Below are positions 1 through 9,851 of a stretch of DNA of 64,000 bases, piece after piece. Position 1 is the stretch's first letter; the number at the start of each line of letters is the position of its first letter. The translations under genes and the position numbers were made by a program. The notes under the pieces were generated by a model, which saw only the letters and a list, made by a program, of their open reading frames with translations, did no database searches and was not told the DNA's origin. The DNA comes from Hexactinellida sp. DTS-2022 (taxonomy: Eukaryota; Porifera; Hexactinellida): contig JAPNXP010000011.1 in assembly GCA_028753945.1 (NCBI GenBank), positions 4,898,001 to 4,962,000 on the forward strand, given 5' to 3'.

Positions 1-396
1 TTTATCTCATGCCATTAATAATTGTGTGTAAATTGATAGTTATTATTCAATAGGAATTAAGCCATTTCTAATAGGAACTAATTATTATTTAGCATGTGGT
101 ATAAATTTCCTTATTCCCATAAGTAACACCCAAATATTATTTTAACCCCACCCCATTGGGAATAGTCAAAATTTGTTGTTATAACTTGTAATAAAATTGT
201 TTACAAATACAGTTTATTATTAATCAGAAGACTTTACATAATGTGAAATATGCATAGGGTAATTAGTAATCATACAAAATGAAATGAGACCGATTGTAAC
301 AACAATTAATAGTTGTATATTTGTATCCTATTATTACCGTAATTACAGATATAAATCGAATTTTTTACCGGGCAAAACTCGATTCCTTTCATGAAC
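1..396. repeat. Copy of the NHL-gene 3' flank
   Basis: This stretch is closely similar to 4895-5290, the region downstream of and including the last codons of the minus-strand NHL-type gene, and its second half also matches 1605-1850. Similarity stops abruptly at about 396, where the zinc-finger pseudogene leader begins. I see no gene in it. It is one of three copies of this 3' region in the first 6 kb. Confidence 0.75.
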
Positions 397-409
397 AGAA
401 TAGTTAAAA

Positions 410-1219
410 TGGCAAGTTATAGCGACAAGAAATCTTCTTACGAAAAAGAGAGAGAAGCGAATATTCGCAGGAATACGGATCGACCGACTTCAACAAATAA
501 AAGAAGAAAAGCGACAATCAACAACAAAGGATTTCACGTGTGGGAAAGCAAAGAAACAACCTAAAATCTATGAAAGGGACTGTTTGGAAGATTTGCAATA
601 TGTGGTATTCAGTTCTGACGAGGAAACGTCAAAAACAGATGAAAGTGAATGTCCGAATTCCCTCTCTTCAATCCCAGTTCCGAAACAGCTCTCATTAATA
701 ATTTCACGAATACCAACCGCGGGACTTGGAATATTCTCGAGAGAGCAATCACAACCCGAACACTAAATCTAACTCAGAAAAAAAAACATTTAAATGTCAA
801 CAATGTTCTTTTACTATCAATCTATGGATAGCTTGACAAGACACACCCGTATTACATTTGTAGTAAGAAGTTTACAGCAAAGCACAACTTCACTAGACAC
901 ACCCGGACACTCAAAGGAGAAAAGCCCTTTCAGTGCCATCAATGTAACTGAAGTGTTTTTATTTATGTCTAAATTTCATTTATGACGTTATGGGTCTTTT
1001 AGAATTTCAAAAACTTGCTTATATTGCAGTTCAGTACCAGTAACTGAGCTCCATAAGTAATCTGTAAATGTAAAGCCAAGTTTATCTACTCAAGCAGTCT
1101 AAATAGGCATGTCCGGACACACACGCGAGACAAGCCATACGGGTGTCTTAAACGTAAGAAGAGGTTTACAACTTATAGCAGTCTATTTCAGCATGCCCGT
1201 GCACACACGGTTATATAGT
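410..1219 (+). pseudogene. Broken copy of the PR-stump C2H2 zinc-finger gene
   Basis: From an ATG at 410 (ATG-GCA-AGT, as in the intact gene at 3360) the sequence follows the intact paralogue, but an insertion of about 100 bases after the first 20 codons leads to a stop, and the rest is readable only by changing frame. The acidic segment and the PR-like stretch (SRIPTAGLGIFSRE) survive at about 570-760. The zinc-finger region from 780 to 1219 has several indels and stops, although the linker and histidine codons can still be traced to the final ACACGGTTATATAG. The short open frames starting at 584, 649 and 794 are fragments of this one copy. It is a recent relative of the intact gene and is not expected to make a working protein. 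Confidence 0.75.
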
Positions 1220-1279
1220 TTTCTGTATTATAGTATGTCGTGTGTCGTATTTCATGGATTAATTAATTAATATAGTATA

Positions 1280-1400
1280 TATAATCCGTTTAATTAATAG
1301 AGCCACCGGTTAATAGATTTCTCCGCTTAATGGGGTCTAAATTCACATTATTTTTAGGACGGAATTACAGTTTGACACAATGTTTTGGTTTATAGGTTTA
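1280..1400. mobile_element. Partial MITE, family D (CCGCTTAATAGAGCCACC type)
   Basis: One end of the family described in full at 51223-51390 (AGAGCCACCGGTTAATAG, then the TTTCTCCGCTTAAT block). The opposite end is missing. Confidence 0.5.
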
Positions 1401-1589
1401 TCCGATAATAAGGTAAAACTAGTGGTACGTACACTAATACCTGTCTGTTGATTTTTCGTGTTGTTATTTACACTCGGATTAGAGGTGTTAAAATATAGTT
1501 AATCTATTCGATGGTTTAAAAATTGTCCAATAAATAACATAATGTGGTATAATGCAATAAAACAACAACAACAACAACAACAACATATG

Positions 1590-2196
1590 GATATATCTCG
1601 TACATCCACCCCATTGGGAATAGTCCTAATTTGTTGTCATTACTTGTAATAAAATTGTTTACAAATACAGTTTATTATTATTCAGAAGACCTTACATAAT
1701 GCTGACATAAGCATAGGGTAATTAGTAATCATACAAAATGAAATGAGAGCGATTGTAACAACAATTAATAGTTGTATATTTGTATCCTATTATTACCGTA
1801 ATCACAGATATAAATCGAATCTTTTACCGGGCAAAACTCGATTCCTTTCAAGTCTCTAAATTGTCCGAATTTCTTCCCAGTTTTCCCCATTCGAACCAGC
1901 CACCCTTTCTGTAGGTTGTACCGCATTACGGTTTGTTCGCCCCGGTATAAGGCCGTCATTAATATTTCCGGCTCTTTGAATTCTCCCGTCCGGTGCAGCG
2001 AGATCCGACACGGTTCCCAAGCGGGCTCTTCTCTCGAGGGGGTCGCTACATCGAAATTACAAGTCCACCACCTGAGCTCTCCACTTGACACCTTATACAC
2101 GTGCACACAACACGCCCCGGAATGCAGAACTGCCACCAAACCACTACAGGAGCCCACCGATACCGGTTTATGTAACGGAGCGTTTGGAGTTTTTGG
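1590..2196 (-). pseudogene. Duplicated last exon and 3' flank of the NHL-type gene
   Basis: An open frame from about 2196 down to 1765 is nearly identical to the last exon of the NHL-type gene at 5211-5640, with only a few substitutions. Homology to that exon ends at its first codons (TPNAPLHK), where sequence of the cassette repeat takes over, so no promoter or upstream exons come with it. The 3' flank is copied as well (1590-1764). The frame is still open, which suggests a young duplication. Without the first exon it lacks the coiled coil and half of the propeller repeats and is probably non-functional. Confidence 0.7.
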
Positions 2197-2204
2197 ACAA
2201 AAAT

Positions 2205-3345
2205 CAGTTTGTGACAAATCTGATTTTGGATAAAATCAGATTTGTCACAAAATTCGCTTTTTTTGCATATTTGTATCATGCGTGATTTCTCCTACCATTA
2301 TATACTACCATTATATAGCGTATTTATGTCTGTATAATACAGTGCAACCTCTATAAGTGGGGTCTCTATAAATGGGGAACCTCCATAAGTGGGGAATTTT
2401 TTTACCATATTCGTATATATCCATACAAATGAACCTCTATTAGCGGGGAAGTGGGGAATGGGGGACCATAAATTTCAAGGAGTTTTTATCTCCATACAAA
2501 ACAACCTCCATAAATGGGGGGAATGGACAAATCCTAACATGATTCTTATAAAATAATACAATATTTCCAATAAATCGACTCTAAAGTTCTACAGAAATTT
2601 TTTTTTCGATTGATCTACTCTGATGTTTTTAGAAGAAATCACCTAGTGTAGATCAGCAGTTAACTAAATTGTCATAATATACAAATAAGAACTAGAACGT
2701 GCATTAATGTGTGTGTTATATGAATATTTTGTATAATATAGCATATGTAATGTTTTTCCAATTGAATTTTATAACCGGGGAATGGGGGGCAATTGAAATT
2801 TTCCCCGTCCCATGCTCCCCACTTATAGAGGTTCCACTGTACTGATCGCGATAATATTACTAAAACGCGTTTGCACTGCACAACTACTCAACAACAATTT
2901 GTTGTTGCAGGCAATTTGCATAACGAATTGTCGGTATTCACATTTGGACATTATACACTAAATTAACCAAACTTAACTTAAATAGTATAGTAGTTGGTAA
3001 ATGATAAATAAATTGCTCAAACTTGAGAATAAATAAAATTTGGAGTTAATTAAGTATATAAAGGTGAGAGAAATCACGCATTATACAAATATGCAAAAAA
3101 GCGAATTTTGTTACAAGATACACTCGGTGGAAGTTATTATGAATTTAATTTGTTGAATATTCTCTAACAACCGTATTGGACATATTGGCTGAAAGGAATT
3201 AATAGTTCCGATCTCATATACAATCGGATTCAATGCAAATAATTTAGTATTCAAATAGGACTGAATTAATTAATTAAGATTTGCGGGAAATACAATAGGT
3301 ACAAACAGAAAATAAATAAATATAAATGAAATGAAATTAAAATAA
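2205..3345 (+). repeat. Leader/promoter cassette repeat upstream of the zinc-finger gene
   Basis: Cassette copy that runs into the start codon at 3360. It contains an inverted pair, one arm near 2238-2285 and the other at about 3070-3115 (core TTGCATATTTGTATAATGCG), then a block shared with the copies at 8733-9345 and 12735-13310 (TTCCACCGAGTG / CCGTATTGGACATATTGGCT), then an A-rich leader with AAAATAAACAGAATA just before the ATG. It is longer than the other copies because a 500-bp MITE (2340-2839) sits inside it. Confidence 0.7.
2340..2839. mobile_element. MITE with CAGTGGAACCTCTATAAGTG ends, TA target
   Basis: The terminal inverted repeats begin CAGTGCAACCTCTATAAGTG on the left and, read inward from the right, CAGTGGAACCTCTATAAGTG. 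TA flanks both ends. The cassette copies at 8733 and 12735 are uninterrupted at this position, so the empty site is visible in the same window. No coding capacity was seen. The ends and the TA target suit a Tc1/mariner-pogo type non-autonomous element. Confidence 0.8.
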
Positions 3346-3359
3346 ACAGAATAATTAAA

Positions 3360-4016
3360 ATGGCAAGTTATAACAACAAGAAATCTTACGAGAAAGAGAG
3401 TGAAGCGAAGCAACCTAAAATATATGAAAGAGACTGCTTGGAAGAATTGAAATATGTGGTATATAGTTCTGACGAGGAAACGTCAAAAACAGATGAAGAA
3501 ACAAGTTGCTGTGAGGAATGTGACGATGTGCATTTTGGTGATTGTACGAATTCCCTGTCTTCAATCCAAGTTCCGAAACAGCTCTCATTAATAATTTCAC
3601 GAATACCAACTGCGGGACTTGGAATATTCTCGAGAGAGACAATCCCAACCCGAACACTAAATCTAACTCAGAAAAAAAAAACATTTAAATGTCAACTATG
3701 TTCTTGTACTTATCAATCTAAGGATAGCTTGAAAAGACACACACGGTTTCACTCAGGAGTGAATCTATTCGTATGTGAGATATGCAATAAGAAGTTTACA
3801 GCAAAGCATAACCTCACTAGACATACACGGACACACACGCGAGAGAAACCCTTTAAGTGTCTCAAATGTGAAGCCAAGTTTTCGAATTCAGGTGGCTTAG
3901 TTAGGCATGCCCGGACACACACGGGAGAGAAGCCGTACGCGTGCCCTAAATGTCAACTCAAGTTCAGCGATGCAAGCAATCGAAACAGGCATGTACGTGC
4001 ACACACCGTTATATAG
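3360..4016 (+). CDS. C2H2 zinc-finger protein with a truncated PR/SET-like segment
   Basis: Single-exon gene of 218 residues. Residues 1-60 are charged, with an acidic patch. Residues 71-100 (VPKQLSLIISRIPTAGLGIF and following SRETIPTRTL) look like the first strand of a PR/SET domain as found before the fingers in PRDM proteins, but the rest of that domain is absent. Four C2H2 fingers follow at about 109-131, 137-159, 165-187 and 193-215, joined by TGEKP-type linkers, so DNA binding in the nucleus is likely. The first finger has an atypical spacing linker. Methyltransferase activity is not expected because the catalytic part is missing. The start is chosen because ATG-GCA-AGT is also the start in the broken copy at 410 and in the unrelated gene at 8732. 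It lies directly after the repeat cassette, which probably supplies its promoter. The finger assignment is firm; the PRDM origin is an inference from the short segment. Confidence 0.85.
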   Translation: MASYNNKKSYEKESEAKQPKIYERDCLEELKYVVYSSDEETSKTDEETSCCEECDDVHFGDCTNSLSSIQVPKQLSLIISRIPTAGLGIFSRETIPTRTLNLTQKKKTFKCQLCSCTYQSKDSLKRHTRFHSGVNLFVCEICNKKFTAKHNLTRHTRTHTREKPFKCLKCEAKFSNSGGLVRHARTHTGEKPYACPKCQLKFSDASNRNRHVRAHTVI

Positions 4017-4019
4017 TTT

Positions 4020-4480
4020 AACGTATTAGCACTAATGTTATATGCTGACAAACTCTGTATTGTGACTGTATGTCTGTATAAGGGAGGTCCTATTTGTAAT
4101 GGACATGTTTGCTTAGGGGTTTGTTCTTTGAAATTAGAATCTTTTGATAATGAATAGTAGTATACATTAGAACCTCGTTCGTACGAACACGGTTAATACG
4201 AATTTCCGGATAAGACGAACAAACAGTTCGGCACAATGGCTATTCAATGGGTATTACTCCGGTTAATACGAACTCCGGATAAAGCGATTACAATATTACC
4301 GTCCGTTGGTGTTCGTATTACCGAAGTTCTACTGTATTTGCAAATATATTATTTTGAGACTGTAATGATAAAGCCATTTATACCAGAACAGACCATATAC
4401 ATCTGTATTACTTCCATAAGGTGTATAGATATAGCATATATAATCTAGTTGTTGTTATTGTGTTTGTAATTATTACTGTG
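4020..4480. repeat. Segmental duplicate of 7135-7610
   Basis: About 460 bp downstream of the zinc-finger gene matches 7135-7610 closely, including a family A MITE and the block AGACCATATACATCTGTATT. The short open frame starting at 4236 lies within the repeat and is not a gene. Confidence 0.75.
4165..4334. mobile_element. MITE, family A (GAACCTCGTTAGTACGAACAC type)
   Basis: Inverted ends CATTAGAACCTCGTTCGTAC and (reverse) CAGTAGAACTTCGGTAATAC with TA on both sides. Non-coding. Confidence 0.7.
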
Positions 4481-4566
4481 CCGACTATACCGGTATTGGT
4501 ATTAGTGCTTTGGTTAGTTATCCTTCCGTATCCTCTCCACAGAACCGAGTTTTATTAACTAAGAGC

Positions 4567-4846
4567 CAGTGGCGGACACTTGACGAAATATGGGGGGGGC
4601 GAAATTAATTTATTAAGGCTTTTGAACACTTGAGGATTAGTAGTGTCTTATCTCAATTTCGCTATATAATTATGCTATTTGGTGTGTTGTTGTTTCTATT
4701 TCTATTTGTACGCACTGCTTCCACTTTTAAAGTAAAAATTTACTTGTGTTTCCACTTTTTGACTCAAATGTCTGTAAACTTTATTCTTGCGAAATTATTG
4801 GAGGGGGGGCGACCGCCCCCCCTCGCCCCCCTAGTGTCCGCCACTG
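4567..4846. mobile_element. hAT-type MITE with 8-bp target duplication
   Basis: Terminal inverted repeats CAGTGGCGGACACT / AGTGTCCGCCACTG enclose 280 bp that includes G- and C-runs. Perfect 8-bp direct repeats CTAAGAGC flank it (4559-4566 and 4847-4854), the hallmark of hAT transposition. It has no transposase. Confidence 0.88.
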
Positions 4847-4894
4847 CTAAGAGCCCAAATTTTCAGGACCAAAAACAACAACAACATATGGATA

Positions 4895-5210
4895 TATTAT
4901 ACTCATACCATTAATAATTGTGTGTAACTTGATAGTTATTATTCAATTGGAATTAAGCCATTTCTAATATGAACTAATTATTATTTAGCATGTGGTATAA
5001 ATTTCCTTATTTGCCTAAGTAACACCCAAATATTATTTTAATTTAACTCCACCCCTTTGGGAATTGTCCTAATTTGTTGTTGTTATTACTTGTAATAAAA
5101 TTGTTTACAAATACAGTTTTTTATTATTCAGAAGACCTTACATAATGCTGACATAAGCAAAGGGTAATTAGTAATCATACAAATTGAAATGAGAGCGATT
5201 GTAACAACAA
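4895..5210. repeat. 3' flank of the NHL-type gene (third copy)
   Basis: Matches 1-315 and, in part, 1605-1764. A/T-rich; no gene seen. Confidence 0.65.
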
Positions 5211-7068
5211 TTAATAGTTGTATATTTGTATCCTATTATTACCGTAATCACAGATATAAATCGAATCTTTTACCGGGCAAAACTCGATTCCTTTCAAGTC
5301 CCTAAATTGTCCGAATTTCTTCCCAGTTTTCCCCATTCGAACCAGCCACCCTTTCTGTAGGTTGTACCGCATTACGGTTTGTTCGCCCCGGTATAAGGCC
5401 GTCATGAATATTTCCGGCTCTTTGAATTCCCCCGTCCGGTGCAGCGAGATCCGACAAGGTTCCCAAGCAGGTTCTTCTCTCGAGGGGGTCGCGACATCGA
5501 AATTACAGGTCCGCCACCTGAGCTCACCACTTGACACCTTATACACGTGCACACAACACGCACCGGAATGTAGAACTGCCACCAAACCACTACAGGAGCC
5601 CACCGATACCGGTTTATGTAGCGGAGCGTTTGGAGTGCCCTGTATGACCTGAGACACCTGGTGTAGGCTTGTTATGACCAGTAGTCTGTTGTTACCTGTA
5701 AGAGATTAGGAATCGTAATGTAAAGTATACTCTGTTCTCTTATAGGGGGCAAATGGCCCAAAGTGGACTATTCTATTACAGATATAGAAATATATATATG
5801 CGAGATTTGTAAACTTGTTTTAGTTTGGTTTTACTTAGGAATTTTTTGTAGTTAGTTATTTATTAATTATTATTATTATTGTGCCGACTATATAGATTAG
5901 TGGCCCACTATTGAAATGAATTTGGTTATTATTACTAACTAACTTGTTATATTTGGTAGCAGAGTTGCTTATTTCTACAGAAATATAATTCGGTTTAAGT
6001 TTCCAAATGTTGGTTATACGTACCTGTATCAGCCACCACTATGCTATTTCTGTCTACAGTAGCCAATCCGTGTGGCGCTTTGATAGTTGGTTTCAGTTCC
6101 AATAAGCTGTGAGGTGTTAAAGTGGTTAGTGGCTCGACGCGTCTCTTCGAGATGGCAGCTATTGTGTCCGCTTCGGGATACGACACATATATTGTGTCTT
6201 TTGTGACACACAGGCTATAAGGCATCTTCTTAACCTTCGTTTCTTTACCCAGAAACACCAGATCTCTCCATACATTATCCCGTATAACATGCAGTATTCC
6301 TCCTTCCTTTCCATCATCCAATACATACACGACACCGTCTATATCTGTTGATATTGCTACCGGGGATAATGTGAATGTGTCCTTGGGTTTGTCGGGATTA
6401 ATAGGAGTATCGAGAGCGTAGCGGACAGAAGAGGATTCTACCTTTTGTTCGGTCCATCCTATGTTGTCTAGGAGCTCCCTGAAATTGTCACGCTGCGATA
6501 CGTAGCATATTTGTGGCTTTTGTGTCTTTATCTGTCCCACTTCAGCCGAGAATTCGTGTGTGTCGCTTAGTGTATCCTCTAGATCCGCTTTTATTCCATC
6601 CATTTTATCCCCAATCTCCATTAGACTCATGCTACTGGTTATATTAGGCTTGTTAGAACTGTCCAGGGAGCCTTCTAGGTTAGTCATCTCGCTCTCAAGT
6701 CGGTTATTTAACGCCTCCACTTTAGCTATGTAGGTGTCAAATGATACATTAAGCGCGTGGGTTAATTGGGCCTTCTTCTGTTCAATCATTTTCTGTAGGG
6801 ATTCGTATTCGTAATCGATATTAATTAGATTAATTTGGTGCGCCGTTTTTGACAATTCGATCTCATTTGTGAGCTCTTGTTGCATTTTCTTTAGCTCTAT
6901 TATTTTAGCCTCGGAATCCATTAATAGGTCACGCACCCCTCTTACCTCACTGATTGATTTGGACCTGCCCCTTTCCTCTGGGGGCAGGGGGGCACGTTTG
7001 TAAGAGGAACGTTTTGATACCCCTGTATTGGTCCTACTGCTTAAATTTGAATCCTGTGCGTTCGCCAT
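5211..7068 (-). CDS. Coiled-coil protein with NHL-type propeller repeats (TRIM-NHL-like, no RING or B-box)
   Basis: Two exons on the minus strand: 7068-6024 (about 348 codons) and about 5640-5211. The first exon has a basic, Ser-rich N-terminus, a long coiled coil at about residues 50-140, and then NHL/YVTN-like strands such as DIDGVVYVLDDG and DTIYVSYPE. The last exon ends with the typical NHL strand IYICDYGNNRIQIYNY. Architecture resembles TRIM2/3-type proteins without RING and B-boxes, suggesting a scaffold or RNA-binding role; that is family inference. Problem: the consensus donor (CAG|GTACGT) leaves phase 1, whereas every AG near 5640-5660 gives phase 0, so the join is one base out. Either a real frameshift, an unseen small exon in the 365-bp intron, or an assembly slip is present. 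The last exon exists in another copy at 1765-2196. Confidence 0.6.
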
Positions 7069-7134
7069 TCAAATGAGTTTATTGTATCAGAAATGTGTAT
7101 TTATATACCCTGAGAGCATATACTCTGTTATATG

Positions 7135-7610
7135 ATACTATTAGCACTAATGTTATATGCTGACATACTTGTATTGTGATATCTGTGATAATTGTATCAG
7201 TGACTGTATAAAGGGGGTCCTATGTTCGTAATGGACATGTTTAGCTTAGGGGTTTGTTCTTAGAATGGGAATCTTTTGATAATGAATAGTAGTAAACATT
7301 AGAACCTCGTTAGTACGAACACGGTTAATACGAATTTCCGGATAAGACGAACAAACAGTAGTTCATAAAATCAGGTTCCTACAATGGCTATTCAATGGGT
7401 ATTACTCCGGTTAATACGAACAAATTTTTACCGTTCGTTGGTGTTCGTATTAACGAAGTTCTACTGTACTTGCAAATATATTATTTTGAGACTCTAATGG
7501 TAAAGCCATTTATACCAGAACAGACCATATACATCTGTATTACTTCCATAAGGTGTATAGATATAGCATATATAATCTAGTTGTTGTTATTGTGTTTGTA
7601 ATTATTGTTA
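7135..7610. repeat. Segmental duplicate of 4020-4480, with a family A MITE
   Basis: Matches the flank of the zinc-finger gene over about 460 bp; a family A MITE occupies 7297-7466. It lies between the divergently arranged NHL-type and Canopy-type genes, so it may contain part of their promoters. Confidence 0.7.
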
Positions 7611-7687
7611 TTGTGCACAGTTCATGGTTAAATTCAGCTGATAATTACTAGGTTTCGGATGCCTTTAAGTGCCCTGGTATGCAATAT

Positions 7688-7699
7688 GGAACTATAAAA
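7688..7699 (+). promoter_or_regulatory. TATA-like box of the Canopy-type gene
   Basis: ACTATAAAAG lies about 30 bases before the ATG at 7725, a usual spacing for a short 5' leader. Confidence 0.45.
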
Positions 7700-7724
7700 G
7701 TGTCGGACTAATAGTCTGTCTATT

Positions 7725-8225
7725 ATGATTCCAATTTGTGTCTTGTTAATTCTGGCATTTTCAGTGCCACCTACGCTCCCTAGTAACCAACGTGGAGAGA
7801 AGATATGCACTGCATGCGGCCTGGTAATCCAGCATATTTCAACTGAAATACGTAACTTGGAAGTTAACGTTAAAAACCCGCTTATAACCCGAGTATTATC
7901 GAAAGAGGCTGTTTTAACGGATATATTGGAAGATGTGTGTTTGCATATTAGTCAGTATGGAATAAGTACAGGTACAGACGGTACCGTTAGATTTATGCCG
8001 GCTTTCGATGGGTCTGGACGGGCAATAGAACAACGGAACTTTGAGTTTAATCGGGATTTATCCGGTTTGTACGAACATTACTGTGTTGGTCTTGTTGATG
8101 ATAATTTCGAGGCGCTAATTGGTTTGTTTATGAGTGTGTCTTTTGATGAGATTGTCGAGGGATTTGAGAGCGAACTCAGTAACAGATTTTGTACTGAAAT
8201 AACCCATTCTTGTATAAATAAATAA
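7725..8225 (+). CDS. Canopy-family (saposin-like) ER/secreted protein
   Basis: Single-exon gene of 166 residues. Residues 1-18 form a hydrophobic signal peptide (MIPICVLLILAFSVPP). The mature part starts with CTACGLVI and keeps the Canopy cysteine order: CxxC near the start, a Cys in LEDVCLHI, one in EHYCVGLV, and two in the C-terminal part (NRFCTEITHSC). It also shares spacing features such as a Leu-Thr-x-x-Leu-Glu block before the second Cys and Tyr-Gly after it. Canopy proteins fold like saposins and act in the ER as co-chaperones for receptors; that role is known for the family, not shown here. No C-terminal KDEL-type signal: the end is SCINK. AATAAA overlaps the stop region. Length is close to vertebrate CNPY2. 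Confidence 0.82.
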   Translation: MIPICVLLILAFSVPPTLPSNQRGEKICTACGLVIQHISTEIRNLEVNVKNPLITRVLSKEAVLTDILEDVCLHISQYGISTGTDGTVRFMPAFDGSGRAIEQRNFEFNRDLSGLYEHYCVGLVDDNFEALIGLFMSVSFDEIVEGFESELSNRFCTEITHSCINK

Positions 8226-8363
8226 ATATGTATATTGTGTGATTTACTTGTACTATTTACACATTAAATACTAATATCAAACTAACAATTTTCTAATTTA
8301 AATAATAATTACTATACATACTAAATACACTAAACATACTAAACATCACTAAACTAAACTAAA

Positions 8364-8732
8364 CTAAATGTTTTGGTATTTTTTCTTGTACTCCTTAATC
8401 ATGGTTTTTATTTTTATAATTTTAAAAATATCCTCCACCACCCGCCTTTCTAGTGCCAAACGATCTTCTTCAGTCATATTTTCCAATATTCTGCGTTCCA
8501 TTAACTCTTGGTCTTTCTCTGAGTTGTGTGCTTGTAGCTCCCTTTCTTTCCCAAACGTGTAATCTTTAGGAACGCTTACAAATTCAATTTTAATTTTCTC
8601 TGTATTAGTTTCCTCACCCGGGGGCAAATCGAGATTACTCTGGATTTTAGATTCGGAAGTGGATTCTTCTTTTCTTTGTTGAATAGTCGGTTGATTGTTG
8701 TCCTTGTTTATTCCGAGTTTTTCACTTGCCAT
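8364..8732 (-). CDS. Unknown 122-residue charged, helical protein
   Basis: Open frame beginning ATG-GCA-AGT, with the same leader and upstream cassette as the zinc-finger gene at 3360. After those first three codons the proteins are unrelated. The product is very charged: residues 1-60 are polar and probably unstructured, and residues 65-122 are rich in Glu, Lys, Arg and Leu (e.g. MTEEDRLALERRVVEDIFKI), which predicts a long helix or coiled coil. No signal peptide, no cysteines, no recognised domain. It may be a real small gene driven by the cassette or a chance in-frame capture. Confidence 0.5.
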   Translation of the reverse strand: MASEKLGINKDNNQPTIQQRKEESTSESKIQSNLDLPPGEETNTEKIKIEFVSVPKDYTFGKERELQAHNSEKDQELMERRILENMTEEDRLALERRVVEDIFKIIKIKTMIKEYKKKYQNI

Positions 8733-9345
8733 TTTTAACTATTCTGTTTATTTTAATTTAATTTAATTTATATTCATTTATTTTCTGTTTGTACATATTT
8801 TATTTCCCGCAAATCTGATTTGTTAGTTAATTCATTCATTCAGTTCTATTTGAATACTAAATTATTTGCATTACATTTGATTTATGAGATCGGAACTATT
8901 AATTCCTTTCAGGCTTCAGCCAATATGTCCAATACGGTTGTTAGGGAATATTCAACAAATTAAATTCATAATAACTTCCACCGAGTGTATCTTGTCACAA
9001 AATTCGCTTTTTTGCATATTTGTATAATGCGTGATTTCTCTCACCTTTATATACTTAATTAACTCCGAATATTATTTATTCTCAAGTTTGAGCAATTTGT
9101 TTACCATTTACAAACTACTATTTAGTTAAGTTTATTTAATTTAGTATTTATTGTCCAAATGTGGATACCGACAATTCGTTATGCAAATTGCCTGTAACAA
9201 CAAATTGTTGTTGAGTAGTGTTGCAGGCATTATCGCGATCAGTGTATTATACAGCCATAAATACGCTATATAATGGTATATAATAGTAGTATATAAGTTC
9301 TATTTGAATACTAAATTATTTGCATTGAATCTGATGGATCGGAAC
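8733..9345 (-). repeat. Leader/promoter cassette repeat upstream of the 122-residue gene
   Basis: Second cassette copy, inverted relative to the one at 2205-3345 and without the 500-bp MITE. It includes the leader (AAACAGAATAGTTAAAA before the ATG), the CCGTATTGGACATATTGGCT block and one arm of the inverted pair near 9000-9045. A further fragment of the cassette (TTCTATTTGAATACTAAATT) lies at 9299-9345. Confidence 0.7.
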
Positions 9346-9851
9346 TCTGGCACTCTCTGTATCAAGTCAGCAAGAACAAGCAGAGCACCGATAGTCGTTT
9401 GGATGTAGAGTTCTTAAATCCTACAACATTTATAGAAAAGTTCCCCGTCAAAGGTCCCCGTTTTTTTCACTTAACAGTTCTCAAACTGAAAGAGCTGTTC
9501 TCGCTGTACAGAGCCCGTCATTCTGTTCGATTTTATCTTCGGATTTATTATTTCTGTGTTTATGCTAAGCGTGTTCATCGCACAGCTAACCAACTCTTAC
9601 AGGACTATTGGAAATTATGAAAAACTACAATTCAAACTGGATACGATAATCGACATAGAAAGAAACTCAATCGTTTCGCTAGTATTCGGTAAGTGGCTAA
9701 GAAAGAGCTCTTCCGTAATTAAAGTTTTAATTCCAAAGCAGAAGTGGTACGAAGTAGTGTTGAATGGCGAGAGTTGCTTGCCTATGTACAACTTTAACGT
9801 AGTATCATAGACTATCTCTAATAATGTGGAATCGATACAAGATTCGCTATG

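Noticed and set aside
1916..2233. Plus-strand genes opposite the NHL-type exon copies (also 5362-5652)
   Set aside because: They are antisense shadows of the well-supported minus-strand NHL reading frame.
4236..4448. Small proteins at 4236-4448 and 7395-7580
   Set aside because: Both are translations of the same MITE-containing duplicate and differ by frame-shifting indels upstream.
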